DNA of 64,000 nucleotides from Marinagarivorans cellulosilyticus (GTDB taxonomy: Bacteria; Pseudomonadota; Gammaproteobacteria; Pseudomonadales; Cellvibrionaceae), in the NCBI RefSeq assembly GCF_021655555.1, contig NZ_AP023086.1, forward strand, positions 2,696,685 through 2,760,684. Reading direction: 5' to 3'. Both the position numbers and the translations under genes were made by a program. The notes beneath the pieces are model-generated. The model worked only from the letters and a program-made list of their open reading frames with translations, was not told the origin of the DNA and did not search any database. Shown here piece by piece: positions 34,591 to 43,857 of the stretch (position 1 is the first letter of the stretch; every line of letters starts with the position of its first letter).

Positions 34591-34887
34591 GATACGGCTG
34601 CGCCTTTTGCTGATATTTAAAAATGTACTTTAATTACCTTGTTATTATTCTATTCAACAATATCACGCTTAGACTTTTCTTGAAGTGTTAGTGGTATCAC
34701 ATTTTAGAGGGATAAATCTCTTTACTTACCGTGGCTTGCGGCTTGATTATTGTGGTGTTTAATCGGCGTATGAATTAACAGGCTTTTAGGGTCTTTAATC
34801 CACATAAACAACAGATGGTACCTCATAAAATAGCTGCGTTTTCTTGTAGCTTTTAATCGATAATAATCGCCACGTTTGGAGAGTTTA

Positions 34888-36597
34888 ATGATTCATAATT
34901 TAAATAGGCTTAGCGGTAAAACAATCGCTAAGCATACATTCTTAGCCGCATCTATTGCCGCGCTAACCGCTTGTGTTGGTACCGGCGGTGAGAGTTCATC
35001 TAGTGAGGCTGTCGGCGTGGGCAATAGTTCTACTGCTCAAACCGCATCTTCTGTGCCTGTTGTGGCCTCATCCGCGCCTGCAGTTTCTTCGGTCGCTACA
35101 GTATCTTCTGCGGCTTCGGTGTCTTCGGCGCCAAATGCAAGCCTTACCCCAGCAGAACAGATTGCTGAATTTGTGGCTTCATATCAGCCACCGCAATCAG
35201 GCACTAATGGTATTTTCCGTGTTAAAAACGGTAAAGTAATTAAGAATGGTCAAGAGTTGCCGGTACGTTGTGGTAACTGGTTTGGTCTAGAAGGTCAGCA
35301 TGAGGCCAGTGGTGAGGCGCCCATGGAGCTTTACATCGGCAATATGTGGTGGGATGACACCGGCCGCACGATGGAAAATGACATGACCGAAATTAAGGGC
35401 TTGGGCTTCAATACTATTCGCTTGCCTATTGCGCCGCAGACGTTAGTTAAAGGCCATCCAGATGGTCAAGGCTATCGCGACATTAATGCGCCAGCCGACC
35501 TTAAAGGGCAAAACCTTAAAAACATCTATTCTGCTTACCCCTATGCCGACGCTTATGATGCAATGATTGGCTTCTTGGAAACAGCAGAGTCAGAAAACGT
35601 AAACGTGATGATTGATATTCACTCGTGCTCAAACTATGTCGGTTGGCGTGCAGGCCGCTTGGATGCTCAGCCACCTTGGGTTGATGCGAACCGTGGCGAC
35701 GATTACGAGTTTACTCGTGAGGGTTACAGTTGTGGCCCTGCTGGCGCTGGTATAACTGTTCACGCTTATAACGAAGCAAAATGGTTAGCTGATATTGAGA
35801 CTATCGCTAAGCTTGCTATGGATCACCCCAATGTTATAGGTATCGATATCTTCAACGAGCCGTGGGATTACACTTGGGATCAGTGGGCAACTTTAGCGGA
35901 AAAAGCTTATAAGGTGATTGAGCAGCATAACCCTAACCTTTTGATCTTTGTGCAGGGTATTTCTGGCGGTAACCGTGTAAACGATGAAGAGCCGCATGGC
36001 GAAATGGCCACTAACCCGAACTGGGGTGAGAACTTCTACGGTTTCATGAATCGCCCACTGGATATTCCGCAAGACCGTTTGGTGATTTCACCGCATACCT
36101 ATGGCCCTGCTGTGTATCAGCAAGCGCACTTCATGAATCTTGATAAAGACCCAACCTGCGAGGGCTTGCACGGTGAAGAGGCTGCCAATCATGGGTCGGG
36201 TTGCGATATGATTATGGAGTACGACCGACTTAAGCCGGGTTGGGAAGAGCATTTCGGCTTCTTGCGCGATTTGGGTTACGCCACTGTTATTGGTGAGTGG
36301 GGCGGTAACCGCTACTGGCCTACGGGCGGTGGCGCACGTCAATCTGAAGCTGAAGCTTGGAGCCACCTTACTAATGGCCCCGGTGAAGCTAATATCGATT
36401 TCCAATGGCAGCGTCAATTTGCTAAGTATCTTAAAGAGGAGGATATCGAATCTTGCTACTGGGGCATTAACCCTGAGTCGAGTGATACTGGCGGTGTGTT
36501 TGAGCACGGTTATGCGCGAGACGGTAAGAGCTGGGGTCTTTGGGATGGCGTTGATAACGTGAAAATGAACATGCTGCGAGACGTTTGGGGCATGTAA
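34888..36597 (+). CDS. GH5 family endoglucanase lipoprotein
   Basis: Hydrolyses beta-1,4-glucan such as cellulose, probably at the cell surface. The ATG at 34888 has GGAGAG upstream. A lipoprotein signal ends in the lipobox LTAC (Cys29), followed by a Ser/Ala/Val-rich linker (residues ~34-86), then the GH5 barrel (~105-569). The acid/base is Glu324 in IDIFNEPWDY, the nucleophile Glu470 in TVIGEWGGNRYW, and the conserved His403 lies in SPHTYGP. Trp residues line the cleft (NMWWDD, PPWVD). No carbohydrate-binding module is attached. It is preceded by a CRP site and followed by a terminator, so it is monocistronic. Confidence 0.94.
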   Translation: MIHNLNRLSGKTIAKHTFLAASIAALTACVGTGGESSSSEAVGVGNSSTAQTASSVPVVASSAPAVSSVATVSSAASVSSAPNASLTPAEQIAEFVASYQPPQSGTNGIFRVKNGKVIKNGQELPVRCGNWFGLEGQHEASGEAPMELYIGNMWWDDTGRTMENDMTEIKGLGFNTIRLPIAPQTLVKGHPDGQGYRDINAPADLKGQNLKNIYSAYPYADAYDAMIGFLETAESENVNVMIDIHSCSNYVGWRAGRLDAQPPWVDANRGDDYEFTREGYSCGPAGAGITVHAYNEAKWLADIETIAKLAMDHPNVIGIDIFNEPWDYTWDQWATLAEKAYKVIEQHNPNLLIFVQGISGGNRVNDEEPHGEMATNPNWGENFYGFMNRPLDIPQDRLVISPHTYGPAVYQQAHFMNLDKDPTCEGLHGEEAANHGSGCDMIMEYDRLKPGWEEHFGFLRDLGYATVIGEWGGNRYWPTGGGARQSEAEAWSHLTNGPGEANIDFQWQRQFAKYLKEEDIESCYWGINPESSDTGGVFEHGYARDGKSWGLWDGVDNVKMNMLRDVWGM

Positions 36598-36639
36598 TTA
36601 AGTAGGCGTTGAAAGGCTCAGTATGAGCCAGCCTAAATA

Positions 36640-36674
36640 AAATCCCGCCTTGGAAACAGGGCGGGATTTTTTTG
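36640..36674 (+). terminator. Intrinsic terminator after GH5 gene
   Basis: AAATCCCGCC (36640-36649) pairs with GGCGGGATTT (36660-36669), followed by continuous T residues to 36673. It lies 43 bp after the cellulase stop codon. Confidence 0.93.
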
Positions 36675-36761
36675 TTTTAAAGAAATGTATGTCTCAGTTG
36701 GCTGCTCGTGCTATTGGGCTCTACACTTACCTAAATATTTTAATATTAAGGGTGTTGGCGT

Positions 36762-37550
36762 ATGAAAATTTTGATGGTTTTCCTGCTTTTGCTGAGTTCT
36801 ACTGCGGCGATATCGGGAGATTGGAAGGGCAAAAAGGCGGCGGTGGTTTTAACCTACGACGATGCTTTAGGTGTGCACTTAGATAACGCTATGCAAACAT
36901 TGGATAAGTACCGGTTTAAAGGCACCTTTTATGTCACGGTAAGTAGCGAGCCTTTTAAAGCGCGGATATCAGATTGGCGCGCAATGGCGAAGGCGGGGCA
37001 CGAACTGGGTAATCACACGATGTTCCATCCATGCGATGGCAGCCAGCCGGGCCGCGATTGGGTGAGTAAAGCGACCGACCTTTCAACGTGGAGCGTGCAG
37101 CGCATGGTCGATAATATTGCAATGACCAATGTCTTGCTGACAGCTGTTGATGGTAAATCTAAGCGCACATTTGCTTATACGTGTGGTGATAAAAGCGCTG
37201 GTGGGGAGTCTTTTGTTGGGCAGGTGATGCAGAGCTTTCCTGGTGCACGTGGAGTACAAGGCGGTTATGAAAAAATTGAGACGATGGATTTAAGTGATAT
37301 TCGCTCGTTTATGGTAATGGGCGATAGCGCCGAAAAACTAATAGGCCGCGTTGATGAAGCCATTAAGCAAGGCGCCTTGGTGGTCTTTCTTTTTCATGGC
37401 GTTGGTGGTGAGCATGGCCTTGATGTATCGAAAGAGGCGCATGATGCCCTGATTGCTTATTTGGATAAGAAGAAAAGTGATCTGTGGGTAGCCCCTATGA
37501 TTGATGTTGTGGATTACGTTAAAGTGCGGCGTAAACTGGCTAAGCCATAA
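36762..37550 (+). CDS. Secreted polysaccharide deacetylase (CE4, NodB fold)
   Basis: A 262-residue protein with a signal peptide (MKILMVFLLLLSSTAAISGD). It has the NodB metal-binding triad: motif 1 VVLTYDDA (Asp33 base, Asp34 ligand) and motif 2 HELGNHTMFHP (His85, His89). FLFHGVGG near the C-terminus supplies the leucine/histidine motif. CE4 enzymes remove acetyl groups from xylan, chitin oligomers or peptidoglycan. The neighbouring GH5 and CotH-type genes favour plant or algal polysaccharide, but the substrate cannot be deduced. It has its own terminator. Confidence 0.9.
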   Translation: MKILMVFLLLLSSTAAISGDWKGKKAAVVLTYDDALGVHLDNAMQTLDKYRFKGTFYVTVSSEPFKARISDWRAMAKAGHELGNHTMFHPCDGSQPGRDWVSKATDLSTWSVQRMVDNIAMTNVLLTAVDGKSKRTFAYTCGDKSAGGESFVGQVMQSFPGARGVQGGYEKIETMDLSDIRSFMVMGDSAEKLIGRVDEAIKQGALVVFLFHGVGGEHGLDVSKEAHDALIAYLDKKKSDLWVAPMIDVVDYVKVRRKLAKP

Positions 37551-37652
37551 GCTGCGTTAGCGCCCAAGTATGGCTGGCAACTTAGCGGCTTTTTCTTGGC
37601 TTGTTAGGTTGCAACTTTAAGGCGCTGGTTTAATGTGCGCTTTGAGTGATTA

Positions 37653-37685
37653 AAGGCTGCTCTTATTCGAGAGCGGCCTTTTTTG
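37653..37685 (+). terminator. Intrinsic terminator after the deacetylase
   Basis: AAGGCTGCTCT (37653-37663) pairs with AGAGCGGCCTT (37670-37680) with one mismatch, followed by a T6 run. It lies about 100 bp after the stop codon. Confidence 0.88.
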
Positions 37686-37916
37686 TGTTTGAATTCTTAG
37701 GCTAGTCATTTTTTAACATGCGTACTGTTTGCTCTAGGAAAGCCCATTAATAAGTTGTTTTATCCTAGTTTTTTATGGCTAGCTGGCGTGGCTGTGTCGC
37801 TTTAAAAACTGAGCTTTGCGTCAAGTTTTCGAACCCAAAAGCTTGTTGTTTTTTTGGGTTGCGGGCAGTTCTATTTTTGGCTTGGCTCTGGGCCTTATCT
37901 AGAGTGGTTCACAAAA

Positions 37917-37934
37917 TTGACATAAAACTGTCAA
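37917..37934. promoter_or_regulatory. Inverted repeat in the CotH-gene promoter region
   Basis: TTGACATAAAACTGTCAA is a perfect 6-bp inverted repeat with a 6-bp spacer. TTGACA also matches a -35 box, with TATAGT 20 bp after it, a rather long spacing. It lies 111 bp upstream of the CotH-type gene and could be an operator or part of the promoter. Confidence 0.4.
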
Positions 37935-38044
37935 AAACGAGATATAGTCCTCTATTTTCCTTAAATGAACAATTTTGAGCATATTTGGTGGCGTATTGTA
38001 GGTGCTATTCGTTTTTTCCATTTTTGCTTATTCTTGAGGACTTT

Positions 38045-40336
38045 ATGAACACTTATCCTTTTTTAACCTTAGCGGTTTCTGCATTGATGTTGAGTGCCTG
38101 CACTGGCGGCACGGTTACAAGCTCCTCTAGTGAGGACTCGACAAGCAGCCAAGCGAGTATTAGTAGTAGCGCCAGCTCAGTGGTGGAAGCAAGTTCTTCT
38201 GCGGCCTCCAGTGCGCAGGTCCAAGATGGCAGCATTAGCCAGTTTGTTGATTTGCCTAAAGAATATCGCATTAGTGAAGATGGTGAGCGGCTTGAGCGCG
38301 GTGGTTTTTATACGTCAAAATTTTATAACGAGGCTGCTCTAGAAACGATTACGCTGGAATTTTCGCAGGGCGACTATTGGGCTCAAATGGTAACGAATAA
38401 AGAATCCAATAACGGCCAGAAAGTATCTGCTACTTTACGTTACAAAGATAAGGTTATTGAAGGTGTTGGTGTAGGTTTTCGCGGTGCAACCAGTTATCAA
38501 TCGGCCCATCAAGATAAAAAATCATTTGCTATTGATTTAGACCCAAATGATACCGGCGTTGATATTAATGGTTATGACGAGCTTAAATTGAATAATGCCC
38601 ACGAAGACCCATCGGCAATGCGAGAAACGCTATTTTCAAATTTAATTGGCGCTAACGTGCCAGCGGCACGAGCCAATTTTGTGAAGCTTGTGATTAATGG
38701 GCGTGACTACGGTATTTATACCAATCTTGAAAAATTAGAAAAAGACCATGTCGATGATTGGTTCTTTGATAAAGATAATACTCGCTGGCGCGCCGAAGTT
38801 GCTGGTGGCTTTGTGTTGGGTGGCGGTGGAGGCGGCTTCGGTGGTGGTTTTGGCGGCGGTTTCGGCGGTGGTTTTGGTGACGGTGGTTTTGATTTTGCCA
38901 GCCTGTTCGGTGCTGGTAAATCAACGCTAAATGATTTGGGCGAAAGCGGCGATCAATATAAAGCCGATTATAATTTAAAATATTCTGATCCCGAAAAAGC
39001 GCCTAACCCGTGGCAGGATTTGGCCAACGCGGCACACACAATGGGTGTTGCCTCGCCTGAATACCTTGTTCAAGAGCTAGGTCAGTATATGGATATAGAT
39101 GAAGCTTTATGGTTTATCGCCTCAGAAAATATCTTTGCCGATGACGATGGCTATTTAAATAAGGGCGGCCTAGATTATTACGTGTATTTTGATGTCTTTA
39201 CCGGCCGTATTTTACCTATTGAATACGATGGTAATAGTGCTTTCCATGGCGCTTTTGCGGAAACATGGAACCCTCTATACCGAATGGATGACGACCGCTT
39301 CCCGTTGGTTGATACGTTACTGCGCATTCCAGAGCTTCGCGAACGTTATTTTGCTCATTACCGTACCGTTATGGAGGAATCGTTAAAGCCTGAAGTGAGT
39401 CATCCTATTGTTGACACTTATGCCAGTTTAATTGGCCCCGGCATTGCCGACCCTAATGCAATAAAAGCGTATTCGTATAGCGAGCATCAACAAGATGTGC
39501 AGGGCATAAAAGATTTTATTACTCGGCGTTATAATTATTTGTCATCCCATTCTGAGTTATCGGGCAATCCTGTGGCAATCAGAGATGTCGTTGATAGTGT
39601 TGAGGGTACGCCTTCAATTCGCCCAAGAGAAGACCAAAGTGTTAGCGTTGCTGCAACCGTTGATGGCAGTGCGCAAGCGGCATATCTTTATTATGGTAAG
39701 GGGTTAGCCGGTGAATTTGTGAAAGTGGCCATGAACATTAATGGTAACCGCTTGTTGGCCGAAATACCCCCAATGCCCAAAGGTGAATTTGTTCGTTACT
39801 ACATCGAAGTTATTGCAAATGACGGCAAAGGCTCGGCCAGTTATAACCCTGTAGGTGCCGAGCACGATGTGTACATTTATCAGGTTTTGGCTGCGTCGCA
39901 AGTGAATAGCCCAGTTGTTATTAACGAGCTGGTTGCCGACAACGAAAGCCTGCAGGCAGACGAGACTGGCGCCTATTCCGATTGGATCGAGTTGTACAAT
40001 AACGGTAATGCAGCAGTGGATTTATCGGGGTGGTATTTAACCGACGAAGATACGAAGCTGGATCGTTGGGCGTTTCCGCAAGGGACCGTGATTGCTGCAG
40101 GCGGTACTTTAGTGGTTTGGGCCGATGACGAAACAGATACCTTAGGAGGCTTACATGCTAGCTTTAAGCTGAGTGCGGGCGGGGAAAATGTGTATCTTGT
40201 CAATGGCAATCTAGATATCGCAGATCATGTCGAGTACGTTGATGCCCCCGAAGATCAAAGCTATTCCCGCCAGCCTAATGGTACGGGTAATTTTGAATGG
40301 TCGAGTAATACAAGCTTTAATGCGGTGAACCGGTAA
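38045..40336 (+). CDS. CotH-kinase-like lipoprotein with lamin-tail domain
   Basis: A 763-residue protein from ATG 38045 (TTGAGG upstream). The lipobox is LSAC (from LMLSACTGG), followed by a serine-rich linker (~residues 20-60). A CotH domain spans ~80-490: GVGFRGATSYQSAHQDKKSF, the KLNNAHEDPSAMRETLFSNL motif and ILPIEYDGNSAF. It is interrupted by a pure Gly/Phe insert at ~258-284 (GGGFGGGFGGGFGGGFGDGG). The C-terminus (~640-763) is a lamin-tail domain (VVINELVADNESLQADETGA, SDWIELYNNGNAAVDLSGWY). CotH homologues include spore-coat protein kinases. In cellulolytic bacteria they occur beside secreted carbohydrate-active proteins, as here. A surface role is likely; the activity is untested. 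Confidence 0.88.
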   Translation: MNTYPFLTLAVSALMLSACTGGTVTSSSSEDSTSSQASISSSASSVVEASSSAASSAQVQDGSISQFVDLPKEYRISEDGERLERGGFYTSKFYNEAALETITLEFSQGDYWAQMVTNKESNNGQKVSATLRYKDKVIEGVGVGFRGATSYQSAHQDKKSFAIDLDPNDTGVDINGYDELKLNNAHEDPSAMRETLFSNLIGANVPAARANFVKLVINGRDYGIYTNLEKLEKDHVDDWFFDKDNTRWRAEVAGGFVLGGGGGGFGGGFGGGFGGGFGDGGFDFASLFGAGKSTLNDLGESGDQYKADYNLKYSDPEKAPNPWQDLANAAHTMGVASPEYLVQELGQYMDIDEALWFIASENIFADDDGYLNKGGLDYYVYFDVFTGRILPIEYDGNSAFHGAFAETWNPLYRMDDDRFPLVDTLLRIPELRERYFAHYRTVMEESLKPEVSHPIVDTYASLIGPGIADPNAIKAYSYSEHQQDVQGIKDFITRRYNYLSSHSELSGNPVAIRDVVDSVEGTPSIRPREDQSVSVAATVDGSAQAAYLYYGKGLAGEFVKVAMNINGNRLLAEIPPMPKGEFVRYYIEVIANDGKGSASYNPVGAEHDVYIYQVLAASQVNSPVVINELVADNESLQADETGAYSDWIELYNNGNAAVDLSGWYLTDEDTKLDRWAFPQGTVIAAGGTLVVWADDETDTLGGLHASFKLSAGGENVYLVNGNLDIADHVEYVDAPEDQSYSRQPNGTGNFEWSSNTSFNAVNR

Positions 40337-40365
40337 CCGATTATTACATAGCTAATGTTTTGCCT

Positions 40366-40403
40366 AAAAGTCCCCAAGCTTGGTAAAAGCTTGGGCACTT
40401 TTT
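40366..40403. terminator. Bidirectional terminator between convergent genes
   Basis: A 16-bp stem, AAAAGTCCCCAAGCTT against AAGCTTGGGCACTTTT, has one mismatch and a 5-nt loop and is flanked by A and T runs on both sides. It serves the CotH-type gene and the convergent YihY gene. Confidence 0.9.
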
Positions 40404-40415
40404 ATTGCTCTGTTT

Positions 40416-41342
40416 TTAAGGTTGTTCTTGCATTGCAAATTCACTAGCCTGTATTCGTTCGCCGCGAAATTGCGCGTAGACCCTTGTGAATTCAGCCCCA
40501 AAAAGTAACAGCATTGTCGAGTAAGACACCCACAGCATAGTTAGTACTATGCTGCCGGCTGCACCATAAGCCGATGTGGGGTCGCTTTGGGCAAGATAAA
40601 AACTGAGCAGAAACTTAGCAACAATAAACAGTATTGAAGTGAGTAGTGCGCCACCCCAAACATCTTTCCAGTCTATTTCGACATCGGGTAAAAATTTAAA
40701 AATAGCAGAGAACAAAAAGGTCGCAACACTAAGGGATATGCATACGTCAATGGCATAAAATACTGTGTTTAACGGTAGCGTAAAACGATAGCTTAACCAT
40801 GTGCTAACGGCGCTTAGCGCGGTAGATAACAATAAGGAAACTAATAAAAGAAACCCAACAGTTAACACAATGCCAAATGAGAAAAACCTATCCTTAATAA
40901 ATTTAAGCCATGCGCGTTTAGGGTGAGGTTCGACTCCCCATATGTTGTTGAGCGATACCTGCATCTGAATAAATACACCTGTTGCGCCAAACAGTAATGT
41001 CGCTAAACCTATTGCGGAGCTAAGAGTGAAATCATTGTTGGTTAATGTACTGCTAATAATGGTATTAAATGATTCGGCAACCCGAGCGCCCATGGTGCTT
41101 TTAACTTGATTCAAAATCTCATCTGATGCGCGTTGAGTGCCAAATGCGTACCCCAGTACATTAACAATAATCACCATTAGCCCAGGCAGAGAAAATATCG
41201 TGTAGTAGGCGATAACGGAGCTGTTGCGAAAAGGGTCTCGCAGCCACCATGCTGCAGTGGTTTGCTTTAGTAGTTTTAAAAAATACCACGCCGGCAAGGC
41301 CGCTCTATAGAGTTTTGAATCTTTCAACCATTTTATATTCAC
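40416..41342 (-). CDS. YihY/BrkB family membrane protein
   Basis: A 308-residue inner-membrane protein of the YihY (formerly ribonuclease BN/BrkB) family. It has about six spans, with the family features RDPFRNSSVIAYYTIFSLPG near residue 35, an aliphatic span containing LATLLFGATGVFIQMQVSLN and WGGALLTSILFIVAKFLLSF, and YGAAGSIVLTMLWVSYSTML near the C-terminus. The function is uncertain; some members are linked to transport or membrane stress. The start is at 41342. A long family A repeat lies 28 bp upstream and may hold or displace its promoter. Confidence 0.93.
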   Translation of the reverse strand: MNIKWLKDSKLYRAALPAWYFLKLLKQTTAAWWLRDPFRNSSVIAYYTIFSLPGLMVIIVNVLGYAFGTQRASDEILNQVKSTMGARVAESFNTIISSTLTNNDFTLSSAIGLATLLFGATGVFIQMQVSLNNIWGVEPHPKRAWLKFIKDRFFSFGIVLTVGFLLLVSLLLSTALSAVSTWLSYRFTLPLNTVFYAIDVCISLSVATFLFSAIFKFLPDVEIDWKDVWGGALLTSILFIVAKFLLSFYLAQSDPTSAYGAAGSIVLTMLWVSYSTMLLLFGAEFTRVYAQFRGERIQASEFAMQEQP

Positions 41343-41369
41343 GGCAATCTTGCCCCTATAGCCTGCTTT

Positions 41370-41536
41370 AACCTAAAAACCGCAGTTGAACCATCAAAGT
41401 CTACGCATCCCCTTGGTGCACCTGACGCGTGATAAAAATGATTCATCACCAATAAGGTGACCACACATTTTTACTACACGCCATGCACACCAACGGAATA
41501 CGCACCTTTTTGACTCTCAACTGCGGTTTCTAGGTT
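41370..41536 (+). repeat. Inverted-repeat family A, long form (167 bp)
   Basis: The ends are AACCTAAAAACCGCAGTTGA and, read inwards, AACCTAGAAACCGCAGTTGA. It differs from the copy at 20359 at only a few positions. The central module is bounded by two TACGCA direct repeats 97 bp apart and is itself palindromic. No coding capacity. Confidence 0.9.
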
Positions 41537-41748
41537 GAAGCTGATAATTTATAGGGGACCAGCAATAACCATGCCCTTAAGGGTTGCCTGTATGATGTTC
41601 TGCCGATAGCAGTGCTTTGCACAAAGCTTTGACTAATCGATAAAGGCGGCGTTGGGGAAGTTTGAAAAGTACACAAAAAATCAGCGTTGCTCTGTAAAAC
41701 TTACAAAGCGACGCTCTAATTTATAAGTTTTAGTTTATAAAGATGCCC

Positions 41749-42507
41749 TTAGGCACAGTATACGCCGCCATTAATATCTAGGGTGGCGCCATTAATAAAA
41801 CCGTCGTATTCGCTAGCCAAAAAAATAACCGCCCGAGCAACGTCGTCTGCTGTACCGGCGCATTGTAATGGAATACTGGCGATGGTAGCTTGGGCGGAAT
41901 CTTTGGTGGTATGGGTATTGTGAAAGGAGGTTCCTAAAATAAGGCCCGGCGCTACGGCATTTACGCGAATGCCGTGTGGCCCTAGCTCGTTAGCAAGGGC
42001 CCGAGTCCATGTCAGAATTGCGCCTTTGGCCATGCTATATACCAGCGACCCCGGATGCCCACCTTTACGGCCGGCTAACGAGGCTAAATTAACAATACTG
42101 CCGTTGGGGTTGTTCTTCATAACTGGCGCGGCGGCTTGAGTAACAAATTGCGCAGAGGATATATTGGTATCGATGACTTTGTACCAAAAATTGGAGTCAC
42201 AGCTTTCAAGTGTTCTTCTGTCGATAAGCGATCCGGCATTATTAATTAATATGTCTAGCCCGCCTAGGTGATTGACTGCGGTATCAACAACTTTTTGCGC
42301 GTCATCTATTTTGCATAAATCGCCTTGGATGGCGATAGCCTTTAACCCTTCTTTTTGTGCCTTAGCGGCTAATTCTTGCGCTACAAAACTGCTGGAAAAA
42401 TAGTGAATGGCCACATGTGCGCCGGCTGTTATAAATTGCTGGCTAATTGCTTGGCCTATGCCTTGTGCGCCAGCGGTAATAAGCACGCGTTTACCCTTTA
42501 ACTTCAT
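41749..42507 (-). CDS. Short-chain dehydrogenase/reductase
   Basis: A 252-residue NAD(P)-dependent oxidoreductase with classical SDR motifs: nucleotide-binding TAGAQGIGQAIS near residue 10, NNAG (LDILINNAGSLID), catalytic Ser in IVNLASLAGR and YSMAK (Tyr-x-x-x-Lys). The C-terminus GFINGATLDINGGVYCA is of the common type. The ATG at 42507 is chosen over the TTG at 42540 because the fold begins immediately after it. The substrate is unknown; 3-oxoacyl or sugar/alcohol substrates are common for this group. It is divergent from the Kelch lipoprotein gene. Confidence 0.92.
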   Translation of the reverse strand: MKLKGKRVLITAGAQGIGQAISQQFITAGAHVAIHYFSSSFVAQELAAKAQKEGLKAIAIQGDLCKIDDAQKVVDTAVNHLGGLDILINNAGSLIDRRTLESCDSNFWYKVIDTNISSAQFVTQAAAPVMKNNPNGSIVNLASLAGRKGGHPGSLVYSMAKGAILTWTRALANELGPHGIRVNAVAPGLILGTSFHNTHTTKDSAQATIASIPLQCAGTADDVARAVIFLASEYDGFINGATLDINGGVYCA

Positions 42508-42605
42508 CTTAATGCCTGTAAAAAAGCGCCATGCTAACAAATTGTCGTACCCTTGCGTGCTATAGCAGTGTTTAATAAGACAAAATGATATGTCGTGAGG
42601 TTGTG

Positions 42606-43622
42606 GTGAAATTGTTAAAAAATAAAGTGTTTAAATCTGTTTTTTGCTGTGCTGGCTTGTCTCTTATGCTGAGTTGCTCAAACCAGCCAAGCGCCAGTAT
42701 GCCTAAAGGCGGGTGGTTGCAATTGCAGCCATTAGGTACACCTACGGCGCGCCATGAAGCGGCCGTTATTGCCTATGACGATAAGGTTTATCTTATTGGT
42801 GGGCGTCGCGTTAACCCCACTGACGTATACAACCCAGCGACCAATAGCTGGCAAGAAAAGTCGAAGCCCCCGCTAGAGATACACCACTTTCAGCCGGTTG
42901 TTTGGGGTAATGCTATTTATATTATTGGGGCGATGACAGGGGATTGGCCCAATGAAAAACCGCTGGATAAGGTTGTTATTTATTACCCCGAGCAAGATAA
43001 ATTTGAATACGGTACAACAATCCCAGAATCGCGCAGGCGCGGCGGGGCAGGGGCTGTAGTCTATAACAACAAAATATACTGGTTAGGCGGTATTACTGAT
43101 GGCCATATGGATGGCGCCAAAGCGTGGCTTGATGAGTTCGATCCTGTTACAGGCTTGTGGCGTACATTGCCTGATGCACCGCATGCGCGAGACCATTTTC
43201 AAGCGGCAGTGATTGACGGCAAATTGTACGCAGCGGGTGGGCGAACAACATCGCATAAAACAGGGCAAGGCATTGATTTAACCGTCGCTAATGTGGATGT
43301 TTATGATTTTAGTCAAGGGCACTGGTTGCCAGCAGATAAAACACCGCGCTTACCCACGCAACGTGCCGGTAATGCAACAGTCGCGTGGCGCGATAGCCTT
43401 GTTGTGGCAGGCGGAGAAAGCATTGCGCAGCAATTGGCACACAGTGAAGTCGAGGTATTTAATACCCACTTTAAGCAATGGAGTCGCTGGCCAAATTTAC
43501 TTCAGGGGCGCCATGGCTCGGGTTTTGCTGTAGTTAATAAAACACTCTTTATCGCCTCCGGTTGTGGTGAGCGCGGCGGCGATCCAGAGCTAACAACCAT
43601 AGAGCGCTTATTATTGCCCTAG
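42606..43622 (+). CDS. Kelch-repeat lipoprotein
   Basis: A 338-residue protein with a lipoprotein signal (lipobox LMLSC, Cys near residue 24) and then a Kelch beta-propeller. About six repeats are recognisable by V-Y-x-I-G-G or I-Y-W-L-G-G strands (DKVYLIGGRR, NAIYIIGAMT, NKIYWLGGIT, GKLYAAGGRT, DSLVVAGGES, KTLFIASGCG), each followed by a paired Trp/Tyr strand (YNPATNSWQE). GTG at 42606, or the GTG just before it, is preferred because GAGG lies upstream; an earlier ATG at 42585 is weaker. The stop codon coincides with the edge of repeat B. The role is unknown; it is probably an outer-membrane-anchored binding protein. Confidence 0.85.
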   Translation: MKLLKNKVFKSVFCCAGLSLMLSCSNQPSASMPKGGWLQLQPLGTPTARHEAAVIAYDDKVYLIGGRRVNPTDVYNPATNSWQEKSKPPLEIHHFQPVVWGNAIYIIGAMTGDWPNEKPLDKVVIYYPEQDKFEYGTTIPESRRRGGAGAVVYNNKIYWLGGITDGHMDGAKAWLDEFDPVTGLWRTLPDAPHARDHFQAAVIDGKLYAAGGRTTSHKTGQGIDLTVANVDVYDFSQGHWLPADKTPRLPTQRAGNATVAWRDSLVVAGGESIAQQLAHSEVEVFNTHFKQWSRWPNLLQGRHGSGFAVVNKTLFIASGCGERGGDPELTTIERLLLP

Positions 43623-43761
43623 GGCATCTCTAAAAATGCACTTTTTCCGCGATAGCAGCGTCAGCTCCGTCCTCGAGTCCTCATTTACACCACGTAAACT
43701 GCGGCTCTCCGGGCGGTGCTTTCTTGCTCTCACACAAAAATTACTATTTTTAGAGGTTCCC
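43622..43761 (+). repeat. Inverted-repeat family B, complete copy (140 bp)
   Basis: It runs from GGGCATCTCTAAAAATGCAC to the right end, which read inwards is GGGAACCTCTAAAAATAGTA. The length and interior match the reversed copy at 28015-28154. It starts on the last base of the Kelch gene stop codon and ends 96 bp before cti. Confidence 0.85.
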
Positions 43762-43857
43762 CTAGTTAACTCTAACGATTCGTTGCTGCGACGTTTGATA
43801 GTGCTATTGGCATAGTGTGGTGGAGTGCTTGTAATTATTAATGAGTAAGGAGCGACG

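Larger units (their letters stand above)
33908..34887. other. Long intergenic region upstream of the cellulase
   Basis: The first ~360 bp hold repeat debris, including a family B end at 34226-34268. From about 34400 the sequence is AT-rich and contains the perfect CRP-type palindrome at 34575-34590. A promoter for the GH5 gene probably lies between that site and 34850, which would give a long 5' leader. No coding frame is convincing. Confidence 0.6.

Noticed and set aside
37775..37978. 67-residue protein upstream of the CotH-type gene
   Set aside because: It has no ribosome-binding site and unusual composition, and lies in the promoter region of the next gene.
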